From Planktothricoides sp. SR001 (GTDB lineage: Bacteria > Cyanobacteriota > Cyanobacteriia > Cyanobacteriales > Laspinemataceae): DNA of 64,000 nucleotides. Location: positions 30,004-94,003 of the forward strand of contig NZ_LIUQ01000014.1 of assembly GCF_001276715.1 (NCBI RefSeq), given 5' to 3'. Shown piece by piece: positions 27,231 through 36,384 of this stretch. The position numbers were made by a program, and so were the translations under genes. The notes under the pieces were generated by a model that was given only the letters and a program-made list of their open reading frames with translations, did not search any database and was not told the DNA's origin. Every line of letters starts with the position of its first letter. Within the stretch, counting starts at the first letter, position 1.

Positions 27231-28832
27231 ATGAGTGTCCCGGAACTAGAAGCAGCAATTCAACGGTATGATGCCGCGATCGCCGATATTGAAAGCAGGA
27301 TCCAAACAGCGGCGATCGTTCAGGCGAAACTTGTCCGGGATGCGGTGTTAGGTGATGCGGTCAAGTCCGCTACTCGTGATGCGCTTAATTCTAAGGCAGA
27401 GAAGTTTGATTTGCCGCAAGTCGTCCTCCAAGCAACTCAGCAGGTGATGACCGAAAAGTCTTTGGAGGCGATCGCGGCTAAAATCATTAATCTCGCTTTG
27501 AATGCTGATGGTATTGATACAGAAATTGACCCAACGATCCAGACTGCTGTGGCTACTTTTGCCAAAGAGTTAAGCCAAGAAATAACCCATGAACAGATAT
27601 TAGAAGTGCTGACCGCTCGTGATGGGGTACAATGGGCTTTAAGCCAAGAAACCCCCGTTTTGACGGGTAAACTTTTGGCACAACTGAAAAGAGGCGATCG
27701 CTATTTAAAATCCCCACAATGGCAAACATTAATTAGTCTAATTAACTTAGATGAATGGCGGGAAATGTTCCATCCCCCCCAAACTGCCTGGTGGTGGTAT
27801 TGCGAACCCAAGCCTTCAGCCCCTACTCCTAAAAGGTTCTCATTCTGGGATTGGCTGGACTTGCCTTGTAACTTGTTAACCTGGTTTTTCTTAACAATTT
27901 CCGTTAGCTTAGTCGGAGACATGGCCGCCCAAGTTTTTGCCGGAGACTCCGATAATGCTTTAGGCATATTTGCCCTAATTTCGCCAACAGTCTTGACTTT
28001 TTTCTCTGGAAAACAAGCCCTCACTCAAAAAGGCAAAGAAGATATTCAAATTTGGCTAGAAAGTTGGAAGATTCATAAAAAATATGTCCATGAAGTCAGT
28101 GCGGTAATTTCTTTATTTCTTTGTGGATTTATTTTGATATTTTATAAGTTGCTAGTTCCAAACATCGCCGATTATTTGGGACAAAAATATGAACAAGCAG
28201 GAGAACTGAAGGCTGCCCAACAAAAATATGAATTAGCGGTAAAATTTCAATATACTCCGGCTTATCCAAAACTGGCAAGGGTATTGGTGGAACAAGGAAA
28301 ACCTGAATATGAGGCAGCGGAAAAAACTATTAGAGAAGGATTGCAAGTTGCTCAGGCAAAAAAAGACCAGCCAAACTTAGACGCTACCCTAGTAGTCTTA
28401 AATAAACTTGCCAGAGCATATAATCTGCAAAAAAATACCACGAATACTATTCCCTTGGTTGCAGAGGGTTGGAAAAATAGCAAAGGAGCCAGCGATCGAG
28501 TAACGTATAATTTAATGACAAATTATGGGTGGGGTTACTTGAATCGAGAAAATTATAACTATGCCCTGTCTTGGCTAGAGTCAGCCAGAGACATTACCAA
28601 TACATTACCAGAATTAAGCAAACATCCCGATCATTATTGTCTTTTAGGAATCGTCTATCAACAAATTAATCAGATGCCGAAGAATTGGCAGATATACAGA
28701 GAAAATGAAAAAGAATCTTGGGCAAAATGTATTAAATTTTCCAGCGATGAAACTTTAGAAGAAATTGAATGGAGTAAACAAGGTCAAACCTATTTAGATA
28801 TGATAGAAAACACAGATAAAGGAGTAAAATAA
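27231..28832 (+). CDS. Membrane-anchored TPR-like protein of unknown function
   Basis: 533 residues, not matched to a named family. Residues ~1-45 form a coiled coil (ELEAAIQRYDAAIADIESRI). A soluble helical region runs to ~190. Hydrophobic segments lie at ~211-230 and ~234-255, and a stronger one at ~284-304 (AVISLFLCGFILIFYKLLV). The C-terminal ~225 residues, starting YEQAGELKAAQQKYELAVKF, are TPR-like repeats. The stop codon overlaps the next start (TAATG), so translation of the two genes is likely coupled. Upstream, the word GCGCTAAGTAAA occurs twice (27171-27210) and could be an operator. Functional call not possible; the pairing suggests a two-protein module. Confidence 0.7.
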   Translation: MSVPELEAAIQRYDAAIADIESRIQTAAIVQAKLVRDAVLGDAVKSATRDALNSKAEKFDLPQVVLQATQQVMTEKSLEAIAAKIINLALNADGIDTEIDPTIQTAVATFAKELSQEITHEQILEVLTARDGVQWALSQETPVLTGKLLAQLKRGDRYLKSPQWQTLISLINLDEWREMFHPPQTAWWWYCEPKPSAPTPKRFSFWDWLDLPCNLLTWFFLTISVSLVGDMAAQVFAGDSDNALGIFALISPTVLTFFSGKQALTQKGKEDIQIWLESWKIHKKYVHEVSAVISLFLCGFILIFYKLLVPNIADYLGQKYEQAGELKAAQQKYELAVKFQYTPAYPKLARVLVEQGKPEYEAAEKTIREGLQVAQAKKDQPNLDATLVVLNKLARAYNLQKNTTNTIPLVAEGWKNSKGASDRVTYNLMTNYGWGYLNRENYNYALSWLESARDITNTLPELSKHPDHYCLLGIVYQQINQMPKNWQIYRENEKESWAKCIKFSSDETLEEIEWSKQGQTYLDMIENTDKGVK

Positions 28833-29398
28833 TGTCTATAAAACTCGGTAAAATTGTATATTATTCCGGCGAATTTTATATTCAACGGGATAGGGAGGAT
28901 CGCTTTGAAAAGTATAATCCCAATAAGGATGATGAAAGCTTGCTTCGTGACGGAGATCAGTTAAAAGTTCCGGCGGGGGTGACGGTCAAAGTACAATGCG
29001 ATCATAATGATCGAATAGTGACCGTAGCGCAAGAGAGAAGAGTTCCAGTGAAAAATATTTGTCCGATTCCCGTTCCTTTCAGAAGTTCTCAGATTATCTC
29101 TGAAAGACTCACAACACTATCTTTTTGTGAAGCGGGGGAAAAGTCTCAACATCGGCATCCTGAAAAACTGGGAGAAATTGCTGAGTATCCGGTTGGTAAA
29201 AAATTTCAAATCAAACGGCATTCTTGGGCTGGGTTTAAAGATTATCACTCTACCTGGGGAACGGGACTTTATGAAGGAGATCAACTGAAAGTTCCGCCAG
29301 GAGTGACGGTGAAAGTCAGATTTGAGAATAACGAGGAAGTCCAAGTGACTGATAATAACCAACCCTGGGATTTACTGGATAATTGGCAGAATCAGTGA
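28832..29398 (+). CDS. Two-repeat beta-domain protein of unknown function
   Basis: 188 residues. Its start ATG overlaps the previous stop (TAATG). It contains an internal duplication: GDQLKVPAGVTVKVQCDHND near residue 32 and GDQLKVPPGVTVKVRFENNE near residue 148, each preceded by a strand-rich stretch. No signal peptide. The repeated LKVPxGVTVKV motif resembles FecR-like or other sugar/wall-associated beta domains, but I cannot name the family. It should act with the TPR membrane protein encoded just upstream. Confidence 0.7.
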   Translation: MSIKLGKIVYYSGEFYIQRDREDRFEKYNPNKDDESLLRDGDQLKVPAGVTVKVQCDHNDRIVTVAQERRVPVKNICPIPVPFRSSQIISERLTTLSFCEAGEKSQHRHPEKLGEIAEYPVGKKFQIKRHSWAGFKDYHSTWGTGLYEGDQLKVPPGVTVKVRFENNEEVQVTDNNQPWDLLDNWQNQ

Positions 29399-29578
29399 GG
29401 TCTGCATAATTACTCATTGAGACTTTGATTACTGTTCAAGCTTGATGAGATTTAGGTCAAGGCGATCGCTTTTAAGAAGCATTAACCAACATTAGCCAAC
29501 ATCACCAACCACTTGACAAAGGATCTAAACTAGATTGGGACTGAAGAATCAACCGAATTAGTTAGTTTTTATCGCTCA

Positions 29579-32500
29579 ATGACTTTAACGCAAGTTTGGG
29601 GTGCTTTTCTGATTTTCACCGTCTGTCCCATATTGGGCGGACTACCCCTAATCGCCTGGATTACATGGGCCCTGACTCGGCGAAAATTGGCCGAATTGGG
29701 TACGGGCAATATTGGTGTGTCGGCAGCCTTTTACCACGGGGGTAAATTGGCGGGAATTTTGGCGGTGATTTCAGAAGCCCTCAAGGGAATTGCGGCGGTT
29801 TTATTAGCAAGGCAATTTTTTCCCCAAAACCCAGAGTGGGAATTGGTGGCTTTAATTGCTTTGGTCATGGGCCGTTATTGGTTGGGCAAAGGCGCGGGAA
29901 CCACCAATGTAGTCTGGGGGTTTGTCGTCCACGACTGGCGCATTGCTGGGTTGATTTTTTTGATTGGTGGGGTGAGTTTTACCATTTTGCGGGAACGCCA
30001 ATGGGGACGGACTGGGGTGTTGATACTCATGCCCACGATTACGGCACTATTATATTGGCAACAGTGGGAGCGAACCTGGTTAGCGGCTATTCTAAGTCTG
30101 TTGTTATTTTGGATTTATGCACAAATGCCCGATGATTTAGACCTCCCCCCAGAAGAAACTCACCGAGAGTCGGAGAAGATGTTTCGTTTTTTTCAGGGCG
30201 ATCGCGCCTGCAAAACTCTGAATCAACCCCTAGATCCCAGAAAAGTCGGTCAAAAAGCGGCGACCCTCTCTCAACTGAAACGCTGGGGCTATCCGGTGCC
30301 CCCAGGATGGGTTCTGTTGCCCGGAGATGACCCGGAAGCTTTGATCGCCAGCCTGAACCCTAGCCCCAAGTCTCCTTTTATTGTCCGGTCTTCCGGGATT
30401 AATGAAGATTTAGATACTGCTTCCGCTGCCGGTCAGTATGCCAGTATCCCGAATATTTGCGATCGCCTTGCCTTGCAACAAGCGATTACTGACTGTTTAA
30501 ACTCCTACGATCGCCCTGGGGCAGTCAAATATCGGCAAGATCGAAACATTGGCGATGCGGCGATCGCGGTCTTAATTCAGCCCCAAATTCGCGGCGTCTT
30601 TTCTGGCGTCGCTTTCAGCCGTGACCCGATCCAGCGTCAGGGAGACGCGGTGATGATTGAAGCCTTACCGGGAGACTGTAGCCAAGTCGTCTCTGGCAAA
30701 AAAACCCCGGAACGCTATCAAGTTTTGGTCAGTGCAGCGAAAGCCACCGATCCGACCGATCCGATCGATTCAACAAGCTATCCCCCGGAAAATATCAGAA
30801 ATAGCAGTTGGAAACTTCCCCCAGACCTGAACCTGCCCATCCAAGGCAAAGGCGATATTCCGGCGATCGTCATCGAACAAATCGCTTTTTTAGCCCGTCA
30901 CATAGAAAACCGTTATCACGGCATCCCCCAGGACATCGAATGGACTTATGATGGCCAAAAATTTTGGATTTTGCAAAGTCGTCCCATCACCACCTTACTA
31001 CCGATTTGGACGCGCAAAATTGCCGCCGAAGTCATCCCCGGAATCATTCATCCCCTCACTTGGTCAATTAATCGTCCCTTAACCTGCGGTGTTTGGGGTG
31101 AACTTTTTACCCTCGTCCTCCAAGACCAAGCCCAAGGTCTTAATTTTCAAGAAACCGCCACCTTACATTATTCTCAGGCTTATTTTAACGCCTCTTTATT
31201 AGGAGAAATTTTTCGCCGCATGGGTTTACCTCCAGAAAGCTTAGAATTTCTCACCAGAGGATCTAAATTTAGCCAACCTCCCCTCACCGCTACCCTGAAA
31301 AATATTCCCGGTTTGCTTCGATTAATTGGTCGAGAAATCCAACTAGCCGATGACTTTTACAGAGCCTATAAAAATCGCTTTGGCCACGCATTAACTAAGC
31401 TGGCAAAACAACGGGAGCAAAGTTGGGATTTCACTGCCATAAAATTAACCCCGAAATCCCTAATTGAACGAATTGATGCGATATTAGAATTGCTTTCCGA
31501 TTGCACCTACTACAGTATTTTAGCCCCGTTAAGTTTTGCTTTCCGTCGAACTTTATTGCGAGTAGAAGATAGTGAACTAGACTATAGCCAAACCCCGGAA
31601 GTGGCCGCAGTGCGATCGCTCCAAGAACTCGCCAACAACACCCGGATGCTACTGCCTAATTTAAATCAACTGTTGCCAGATTATCAAAACCAAGGCGGTG
31701 ACTCTTCCCAACTCTTTGCCACTCTAGCGGAAATTCCCGAAGGTCAAACCGTCTTCGATCAATTTGAACAATTCCTTAACCGCTACGGATATCTCAGCGA
31801 AACAGCCACCGATATCACCGTTCCTCGCTGGAAAGAAAACCCCCGGTTCTTAAGAAATTTATTTGCCCAATTGCTTTTTCATCCCTCCCCTGTCCCAGTC
31901 AAAACTTATAGCTCCAACGTCCCAACCCACATTGTCCAGAAACGCCTTCAACTCAAAGGCAAAGTGACAGAAGTTTATCATAAACTTTTAGCGGAACTGC
32001 GCTGGAGTATCTTAGCCTTAGAAAAACTTTGGCTCAATGCCGAACTATTTTTTGAATCCGGAGATATCTTTTTTTTGGAATTATCAGAAATTCGTCAATT
32101 ATTGCCCCTGGATTTATCGAGTATTGCCACGAACACTGAACTAATCGAAGAAGTTCTCGATCCCCTGTATGACTTAATCGAAGCCCGTCGGGATCAACGG
32201 CAACAAGATGCGGAAATTCCCTCAGTCCCGCTAATTGTTTATGGGAACTCTCCCCCGACCAGTCCCAAATCCTACCTCGTAACTTCCGAAGCCCAAATCC
32301 AGGGAATTGGTGCCAGTCCCGGAGTGATTCAAGGTCGAATCAAAATTCTGAAAACTTTGCAGTTATCCGCCACCATTGACCGAGAAACTATTCTCGTTGT
32401 CCCCTATACCGACGCTGGTTGGGCTCCTTTGTTAGCCCGCGCTGGGGGCATCATTGCCGAAGTGGGCGGTCAACTCTCTCATGGGGCGATCGTTGCCCGT

Positions 32501-32608
32501 GAATATGGAATTCCCGCCGTGATGGACATTCACGATGCCATGCAAATTTTCCGCGATGGCGATCTAGTCAGAATTGATGGTGGTCAAGGAATTGTCGAAT
32601 TGCTCTAA
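29579..32608 (+). CDS. PlsY-like acyltransferase fused to PEP synthase-type phosphotransferase
   Basis: 1009 residues. Residues ~1-195 are a multi-pass membrane domain of the PlsY family: LGTGNIGVSAAF corresponds to the GSGNxGATN motif and GKGAGTTN to the GKGVAT motif. Residues ~210-490 are the ATP-grasp (PPDK_N) domain: KVGQKAATLSQLKRWG, PFIVRSSGINEDLD, and PQDIEWTYDGQKFWILQSRP. A long middle region (~490-900) leads to the C-terminal phosphohistidine domain with GGQLSHGAIVAREYGIPAV. PlsY makes lysophosphatidic acid from acyl-phosphate; the second half is a dikinase-type phosphotransferase whose acceptor is unknown. One open frame, no frameshift, so the fusion is real in this sequence. A link between acyl-lipid synthesis and phosphotransfer is inference. 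Confidence 0.88.
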   Translation: MTLTQVWGAFLIFTVCPILGGLPLIAWITWALTRRKLAELGTGNIGVSAAFYHGGKLAGILAVISEALKGIAAVLLARQFFPQNPEWELVALIALVMGRYWLGKGAGTTNVVWGFVVHDWRIAGLIFLIGGVSFTILRERQWGRTGVLILMPTITALLYWQQWERTWLAAILSLLLFWIYAQMPDDLDLPPEETHRESEKMFRFFQGDRACKTLNQPLDPRKVGQKAATLSQLKRWGYPVPPGWVLLPGDDPEALIASLNPSPKSPFIVRSSGINEDLDTASAAGQYASIPNICDRLALQQAITDCLNSYDRPGAVKYRQDRNIGDAAIAVLIQPQIRGVFSGVAFSRDPIQRQGDAVMIEALPGDCSQVVSGKKTPERYQVLVSAAKATDPTDPIDSTSYPPENIRNSSWKLPPDLNLPIQGKGDIPAIVIEQIAFLARHIENRYHGIPQDIEWTYDGQKFWILQSRPITTLLPIWTRKIAAEVIPGIIHPLTWSINRPLTCGVWGELFTLVLQDQAQGLNFQETATLHYSQAYFNASLLGEIFRRMGLPPESLEFLTRGSKFSQPPLTATLKNIPGLLRLIGREIQLADDFYRAYKNRFGHALTKLAKQREQSWDFTAIKLTPKSLIERIDAILELLSDCTYYSILAPLSFAFRRTLLRVEDSELDYSQTPEVAAVRSLQELANNTRMLLPNLNQLLPDYQNQGGDSSQLFATLAEIPEGQTVFDQFEQFLNRYGYLSETATDITVPRWKENPRFLRNLFAQLLFHPSPVPVKTYSSNVPTHIVQKRLQLKGKVTEVYHKLLAELRWSILALEKLWLNAELFFESGDIFFLELSEIRQLLPLDLSSIATNTELIEEVLDPLYDLIEARRDQRQQDAEIPSVPLIVYGNSPPTSPKSYLVTSEAQIQGIGASPGVIQGRIKILKTLQLSATIDRETILVVPYTDAGWAPLLARAGGIIAEVGGQLSHGAIVAREYGIPAVMDIHDAMQIFRDGDLVRIDGGQGIVELL

Positions 32609-32653
32609 AATTACCCTGCAACAATCAGTAAATTTACTTAAGCTCTTCCGCAT

Positions 32654-33756
32654 TTAAACTGGGATAACAGCATTTCCCTTGTTTTTTAACTTTCGAGACC
32701 ATTTAATAATTAAACCTCCTTGATTTAATAATTTATGTAATAAAAATTCCAGTTCCTCAATTGAAGTAAATAGTCGATTGGCAATATATTCTTTACTCCA
32801 GTGCCACACCAACTCCATTAAGTTGTAATCTGGACTATATTCTGGAAGAAATTCTAGATGTATGTTTGGCATTTATGACTCAATTTTATCAAGGCAATCC
32901 TGTTTTTTATGAAAACTGGCATTGTCCAGAATTATCACAATTTTTGGTCTGGTCACAGAAAAATATTCCGCTCGGTTCCCTCGGTCAACCCACTCTTCTA
33001 TTACTTCTTGATAAAAAATCTGTAGAACGTCATAAAAACTTTCCGAATTGCTTTTATTTAAAAAATATACAAATCTTTTTTGAGCGGAGTACCCGAATGA
33101 TCCCATTACATTGACCCTTCCTTTTCTGCTCCCATTACCTTACTTACGAGGTCTTCCTTTTTTATACCAATTTTTTCTTCTTATTACTCTTAAACTAGAT
33201 CCGCTGTCGTCCCAAAATTATACCTGTAAAAGCTCTTTTTTTTCTATTTGCAAATATTTTTTTATTTTTGGCTAAAATGCTTCTCTATTGACCTCATTTC
33301 TCTGGAAATCCAAGCTATACTTTGCCCACAGGTAAACATACTTTTTTTACCTTATCCTCCGCACTTGAGACCCGCTCAGTTTAATTCCAGTAACTATTTC
33401 TAGATAAGTAGCTAGTCTCGCAGCCGTCCATCTCCAAACTCATATCCCAGTTCTTTGGGTTCGGTCTCTATAGTTGTTAATAAAATTTATATATATTCAT
33501 CTGTAACTTTCTTGTTGTTTCCTTTCATTCTTTCATCTTTTAAGCTTTCTAGATTGTCTGGATCTCCATGAACGCACCAGTATGAAACTGTGTTAATTGA
33601 GCAGCCAATAAATTCAGCTATTTTAGCTTGTGTCTTTCCGTCATTGAGTAAGAGAATTATTAAAATCCTTTCTCGGATTTCTCCATTTTCTTCCTCTTTC
33701 AAGGCTTTCTGAAGTTTCAGATGAGTCTCTGGCGTTAAATGATTCTTGGCTGGCAT
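32654..33756 (-). pseudogene. IS630-family transposase, degenerate
   Basis: Reading the minus strand: the N-terminus MPAKNHLTPETHLKLQKALK with the HTH AKIAEFIGCSINTVSYW (33756-33487), then a frame-broken middle where ARLATYLE and SGSQVRRI are still readable, then KIVIILDNASFHKKQD (second catalytic Asp, 32873-33106), then LEFLPEYSPDYNLMELVWHW with the catalytic Glu (32654-32872). At least three stops or frameshifts separate the parts. Different from the IS630 copy at 10674. It marks the left border of the accessory island. Confidence 0.88.
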
Positions 33757-33819
33757 TCGCGTGCTGGTGATTTGGCTGAACTTTTATTGCTATTATACCC
33801 AATTTAAGTGCCGAACAGC

Positions 33820-34083
33820 TTATGTTAACTCAAACACAATATTTCCTTGACTATCTCTACTGTGTAATTCTCGGAATCTACTCCGGCGATCCCAGGCTTT
33901 CCTCAATCCATCACTAAAGAATTCAGCTAAAAAAGCAAATACATCAAAAATGGTTTATTTTCCACTGCCATTCGGCGATAAAAATACCGTTACTGGAGTA
34001 ATAATTTTTAATTATATATCCCGTAATGCTCGGTAATTTTGAACTCGCAGTGATTCTAGTCTATGGATAGATTTTATAGCCAT
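33820..34083 (-). pseudogene. AAA/SMC-like ATPase, N-terminal remnant
   Basis: 88 codons: MAIKSIHRLESLRVQNYRAL, stop, LKIITPVTVFLSPNGSGK, stop in place of the Walker A Ser, [40 protein letters not shown]. This is the N-terminus of the AAA_21/COG4637-type ATPases often linked to defence or DNA repair. Walker A is destroyed by nonsense mutation and the rest of the gene is absent. Confidence 0.75.
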
Positions 34084-34495
34084 ATTTTGATTCGTATTTT
34101 TTACTTGTTTTAACTTGTTTTAACTTGAAGATTGGGTTAGCATATCATACCCGATCGCCCAAGGTTTTATCTTACCTCAGAAATCAGGCTGATTTGATTG
34201 TGGAGTCCTTTTGCTCATGCGATCGCTCTCCCACGAAAAGAAACCTGAAGTCAGAAACCGGGTTTCTTTATACCATCTCAGTTTTGACACAAAAATTGTC
34301 ATAGAAACCCGGTTTCTTTTTCCTCAACGGGCGATTCCCGCAAGGGATCCGATCAAAGCGGAATCCCTTTAATTATCCGTTAGTGGTGGGGCAATAGGTG
34401 ACAAATGGGTAGAATAGTTTGGCTAGATGATTGGGAAAATTTGATAAAATTTGCTTAAATCTCGATTTTCTATCATCCTCACCTTTCTCGACCTT
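34084..34495. other. Spacer with repeats and a fragment of the hicBA junction
   Basis: AAACCGGGTTTCT repeats at 34252-34267 and 34302-34317 form a hairpin. At ~34366-34435 the sequence CTTTAATTATCCGTTAGT and what follows duplicates the hicB end/hicA start found at 34695-34760, so a partial copy of the hicBA junction lies upstream of the locus itself. Confidence 0.7.
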
Positions 34496-34726
34496 ATGGA
34501 AAAAATCCTTAACCTTCAGATTGAAAAACTCCCAGAAGGGGTGTACTTGGCAACCTCTGATGAACTGCCTGGGTTAGTTGCCCAGGGACGAACCATAACT
34601 GAAACCTTGGAAATTGCCCGTGATGTGGCACGAAAACTATTAGAAGCCAAAGCGGAACGAAACCAAACAGACTTATTAAAACCCATAGGCGATCGCTTTA
34701 ATTATCCGTTAGTAGTGGGGCAATAG
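34496..34726 (+). CDS. HicB-family antitoxin (DUF1902-like)
   Basis: 76 residues from the ATG at 34496; the frame reaches back to a TTG at 34451 without support. EKILNLQIEKLPEGVYLATS and DELPGLVAQGRTITETLEIA are typical of the partial RNase-H fold of HicB antitoxins. It lacks an obvious DNA-binding tail. It should neutralise the HicA mRNA interferase encoded 7 bp downstream. The antitoxin frame is intact while the toxin is broken. Confidence 0.85.
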   Translation: MEKILNLQIEKLPEGVYLATSDELPGLVAQGRTITETLEIARDVARKLLEAKAERNQTDLLKPIGDRFNYPLVVGQ

Positions 34727-34733
34727 GTGAAAA

Positions 34734-34964
34734 ATGGGGAGATTAGCTGGATTTCGTTATCGACAAATTGTCAAAATTATTAAATCTTTTGGCTTCGTTT
34801 TTGACCGACAAGCCGCAGGCAGCCATGAAATTTGGTATAATCCTGACAGAAATTTTTATACCACTATTCCCAATCACCCAGGGGATATGCCAGAATGAAC
34901 TCTCCGGGCAATTCTTAAGCAAGCTGATATTACTCCCGAAGACTTTCTCAACGCCTCAAAGTAA
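34734..34964 (+). pseudogene. HicA-family toxin with in-frame stop
   Basis: Frame reads MGRLAGFRYRQIVKIIKSFG, FVFDRQAAGSHEIWYNP, TIPNHPGDMPE then TGA (34896-34898) and TLRAILKQADITPEDFLNAS. HicA toxins have GSHxxW/Y with the catalytic His and a conserved PEGTLRxILKQ segment; here the Gly codon after PE has become TGA (one base from GGA). The catalytic His is present, so inactivation rests on this single nonsense mutation. Confidence 0.88.
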
Positions 34965-35026
34965 AAGAAACCCGGTTTCTGATATCGGAGGCGATCGAAG
35001 CGATTCACTTGCCAAAAGAGACAGTG

Positions 35027-35212
35027 GTAGGGTGGGTTAGGCGGTGACAATATGTAGCAAAAAAACAGTGATATTTTTATCCGCCGTAACCCACCATTAT
35101 GCGCGGAATTGAGGCGCGATCGCTCTTTCACAAATCGTCATCACTGCGATATATTTCAATTTTATTCATGTTATCTCTAGATTAAATAGAAGCGCAATAA
35201 ATCAAAGCTTTT
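35027..35212. repeat. Long palindromic intergenic repeat, copy A
   Basis: Starts GTAGGGTGGGTTAGGCGG, contains GCCGTAACCCACC as the opposite arm and ends with TTATCTCTAGATTAAATA. Copies B (35918-36176) and C (41748-42003) share most of the sequence in the same order, including HIP1 sites and TCGTCATCACTG. No coding capacity. Confidence 0.85.
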
Positions 35213-35214
35213 AT

Positions 35215-35601
35215 TTATGGATATTTCAATAAATTCAGTTCAGAGATAAAGCGATAATCTCGTTGGTTTTTACTCAGTAGGGGAATTTGATTTTCAATCG
35301 CTGTGGCAGCGATCAAAGCGTCTGCTATCAATAACCCATGACTCAGATAGTAGCTACGCATTAATTCTTCTGCTTTGGTAGATATCTCACGGTTCAGTTG
35401 AAAAATCGAAAACTGTCTAAGGAATTTGTCCAAAGCTTCTAACTCTTGTTTATTGCGACAGCCAACAATTAACTCTAACTCAGTAATTATACTAATTGTT
35501 AGCAAAAATTTTTGTGATTCTTTAACCAGACGTTCTTTAGCAATTGAGTCGTTATTTGCCAAGTCAATCAAGAGATCGGTGTCGCTCAAAATGGAGTTCA
35601 T
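35215..35601 (-). CDS. PIN-domain toxin (VapC family)
   Basis: 128 residues, normal for VapC. The PIN acidic residues are in LSDTDLLIDLA (Asp), ITELELIVG (Glu) and LLIADALIAATA (Asp), fitting a Mg-dependent RNase that usually cuts tRNA or rRNA. It starts 1 nt after the antitoxin stop. Frame intact; this looks like the only complete classical type II pair in the island. Confidence 0.9.
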   Translation of the reverse strand: MNSILSDTDLLIDLANNDSIAKERLVKESQKFLLTISIITELELIVGCRNKQELEALDKFLRQFSIFQLNREISTKAEELMRSYYLSHGLLIADALIAATAIENQIPLLSKNQRDYRFISELNLLKYP

Positions 35602-35602
35602 T

Positions 35603-35845
35603 TTACTGATGCCAATGTTGTTGTCGGATATTTCTCACCCATTGACTACTGTTTTGGGTATCTTGCCGATCGCTCCACATTCCAATAAAAGGTTGCTCCT
35701 CTAATTGCAGAGGATTAATCGGTGAGTTTTGCTTGGTTTCATAACGTTTTTTTAAGACTGCAACCAGATCGGCAATAATCTTTTGCGATTCTTCCGGGAG
35801 TTCTTGAATTTCTAGGAGCAGTTTCTCAGCAGAGGAAAAAGACAT
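35603..35845 (-). CDS. VapB-like antitoxin
   Basis: 80 residues. The N-terminal helical part SSAEKLLLEIQELPEESQKI resembles DUF2281-like antitoxins; the C-terminal FIGMWSDRQDTQNSSQWVRN is the segment that typically wraps the partner PIN toxin. It is directly upstream of vapC with 1 nt between the genes. Probably autoregulates the operon with VapC; no operator was identified. Confidence 0.82.
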   Translation of the reverse strand: MSFSSAEKLLLEIQELPEESQKIIADLVAVLKKRYETKQNSPINPLQLEEQPFIGMWSDRQDTQNSSQWVRNIRQQHWHQ

Positions 35846-35917
35846 TTTTCGGCGGTAATGCAGAATATTTAATCCTATAATACCACAAAATATTCAAAAA
35901 GTCCAAAATTCTAAAAG

Positions 35918-36176
35918 TTGTAGCGCAATTTGTAGGGTGGGTTAGGCGGTGACAATATGTAGCAAAAAACCGTGATATTTAGATCCGCCGTAACCCACCG
36001 TCATGGCAGGGATTCATGCGCGATCGCACTCTCAAAAATCGTCATCACTGGGATATATTTCAATTTTTTTAATGTTATCTCTAGATTAAATATAAGCGGA
36101 AAAATAGGCGATCGCTCTTTCACAACCTTTCACAACCGGCAAAGAAACCGGGTTTCTGACCTCCGAGGCGATTTAA
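35918..36176. repeat. Long palindromic intergenic repeat, copy B
   Basis: Same element as copy A, preceded by TTGTAGCGCAATTTG and extended on the right by GGCGATCGCTCTTTCACAAC and an AAAGAAACCGGGTTTCT word. It lies between vapBC and the higBA remnant. Confidence 0.85.
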
Positions 36177-36256
36177 CGAAATATTTTCACCTTTTCTAGC
36201 GAAAGCGATAAAGATTTCGCCGTTTGTTCTATAGTTAAAGTGCCTCTTGCTCCCAA

Positions 36257-36370
36257 AATGGCAACACTTATCGGCTGATTGTAGCAATTCGCTATGACCT
36301 GGGAATTATTTTCATCCGATTTATTGGCACTCATAGCGAGTATGACAAAGTAGATGCAGAAATTGTTTAA
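36257..36370 (+). pseudogene. HigB-type toxin remnant (C-terminal part)
   Basis: The frame ending at TAA 36368-36370 reads YRLIVAIRYDLGIIFIRFIG followed by THSEYDKVDAEIV, the conserved C-terminus of HigB/RelE-fold mRNA interferases. Upstream codons do not continue the family sequence and the copy B repeat begins at 35918-36176, so the N-terminal half is missing or scrambled. The antitoxin gene starts 14 bp later, the usual higBA order. Confidence 0.85.
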
Positions 36371-36384
36371 ATAGAGGTCAATAT

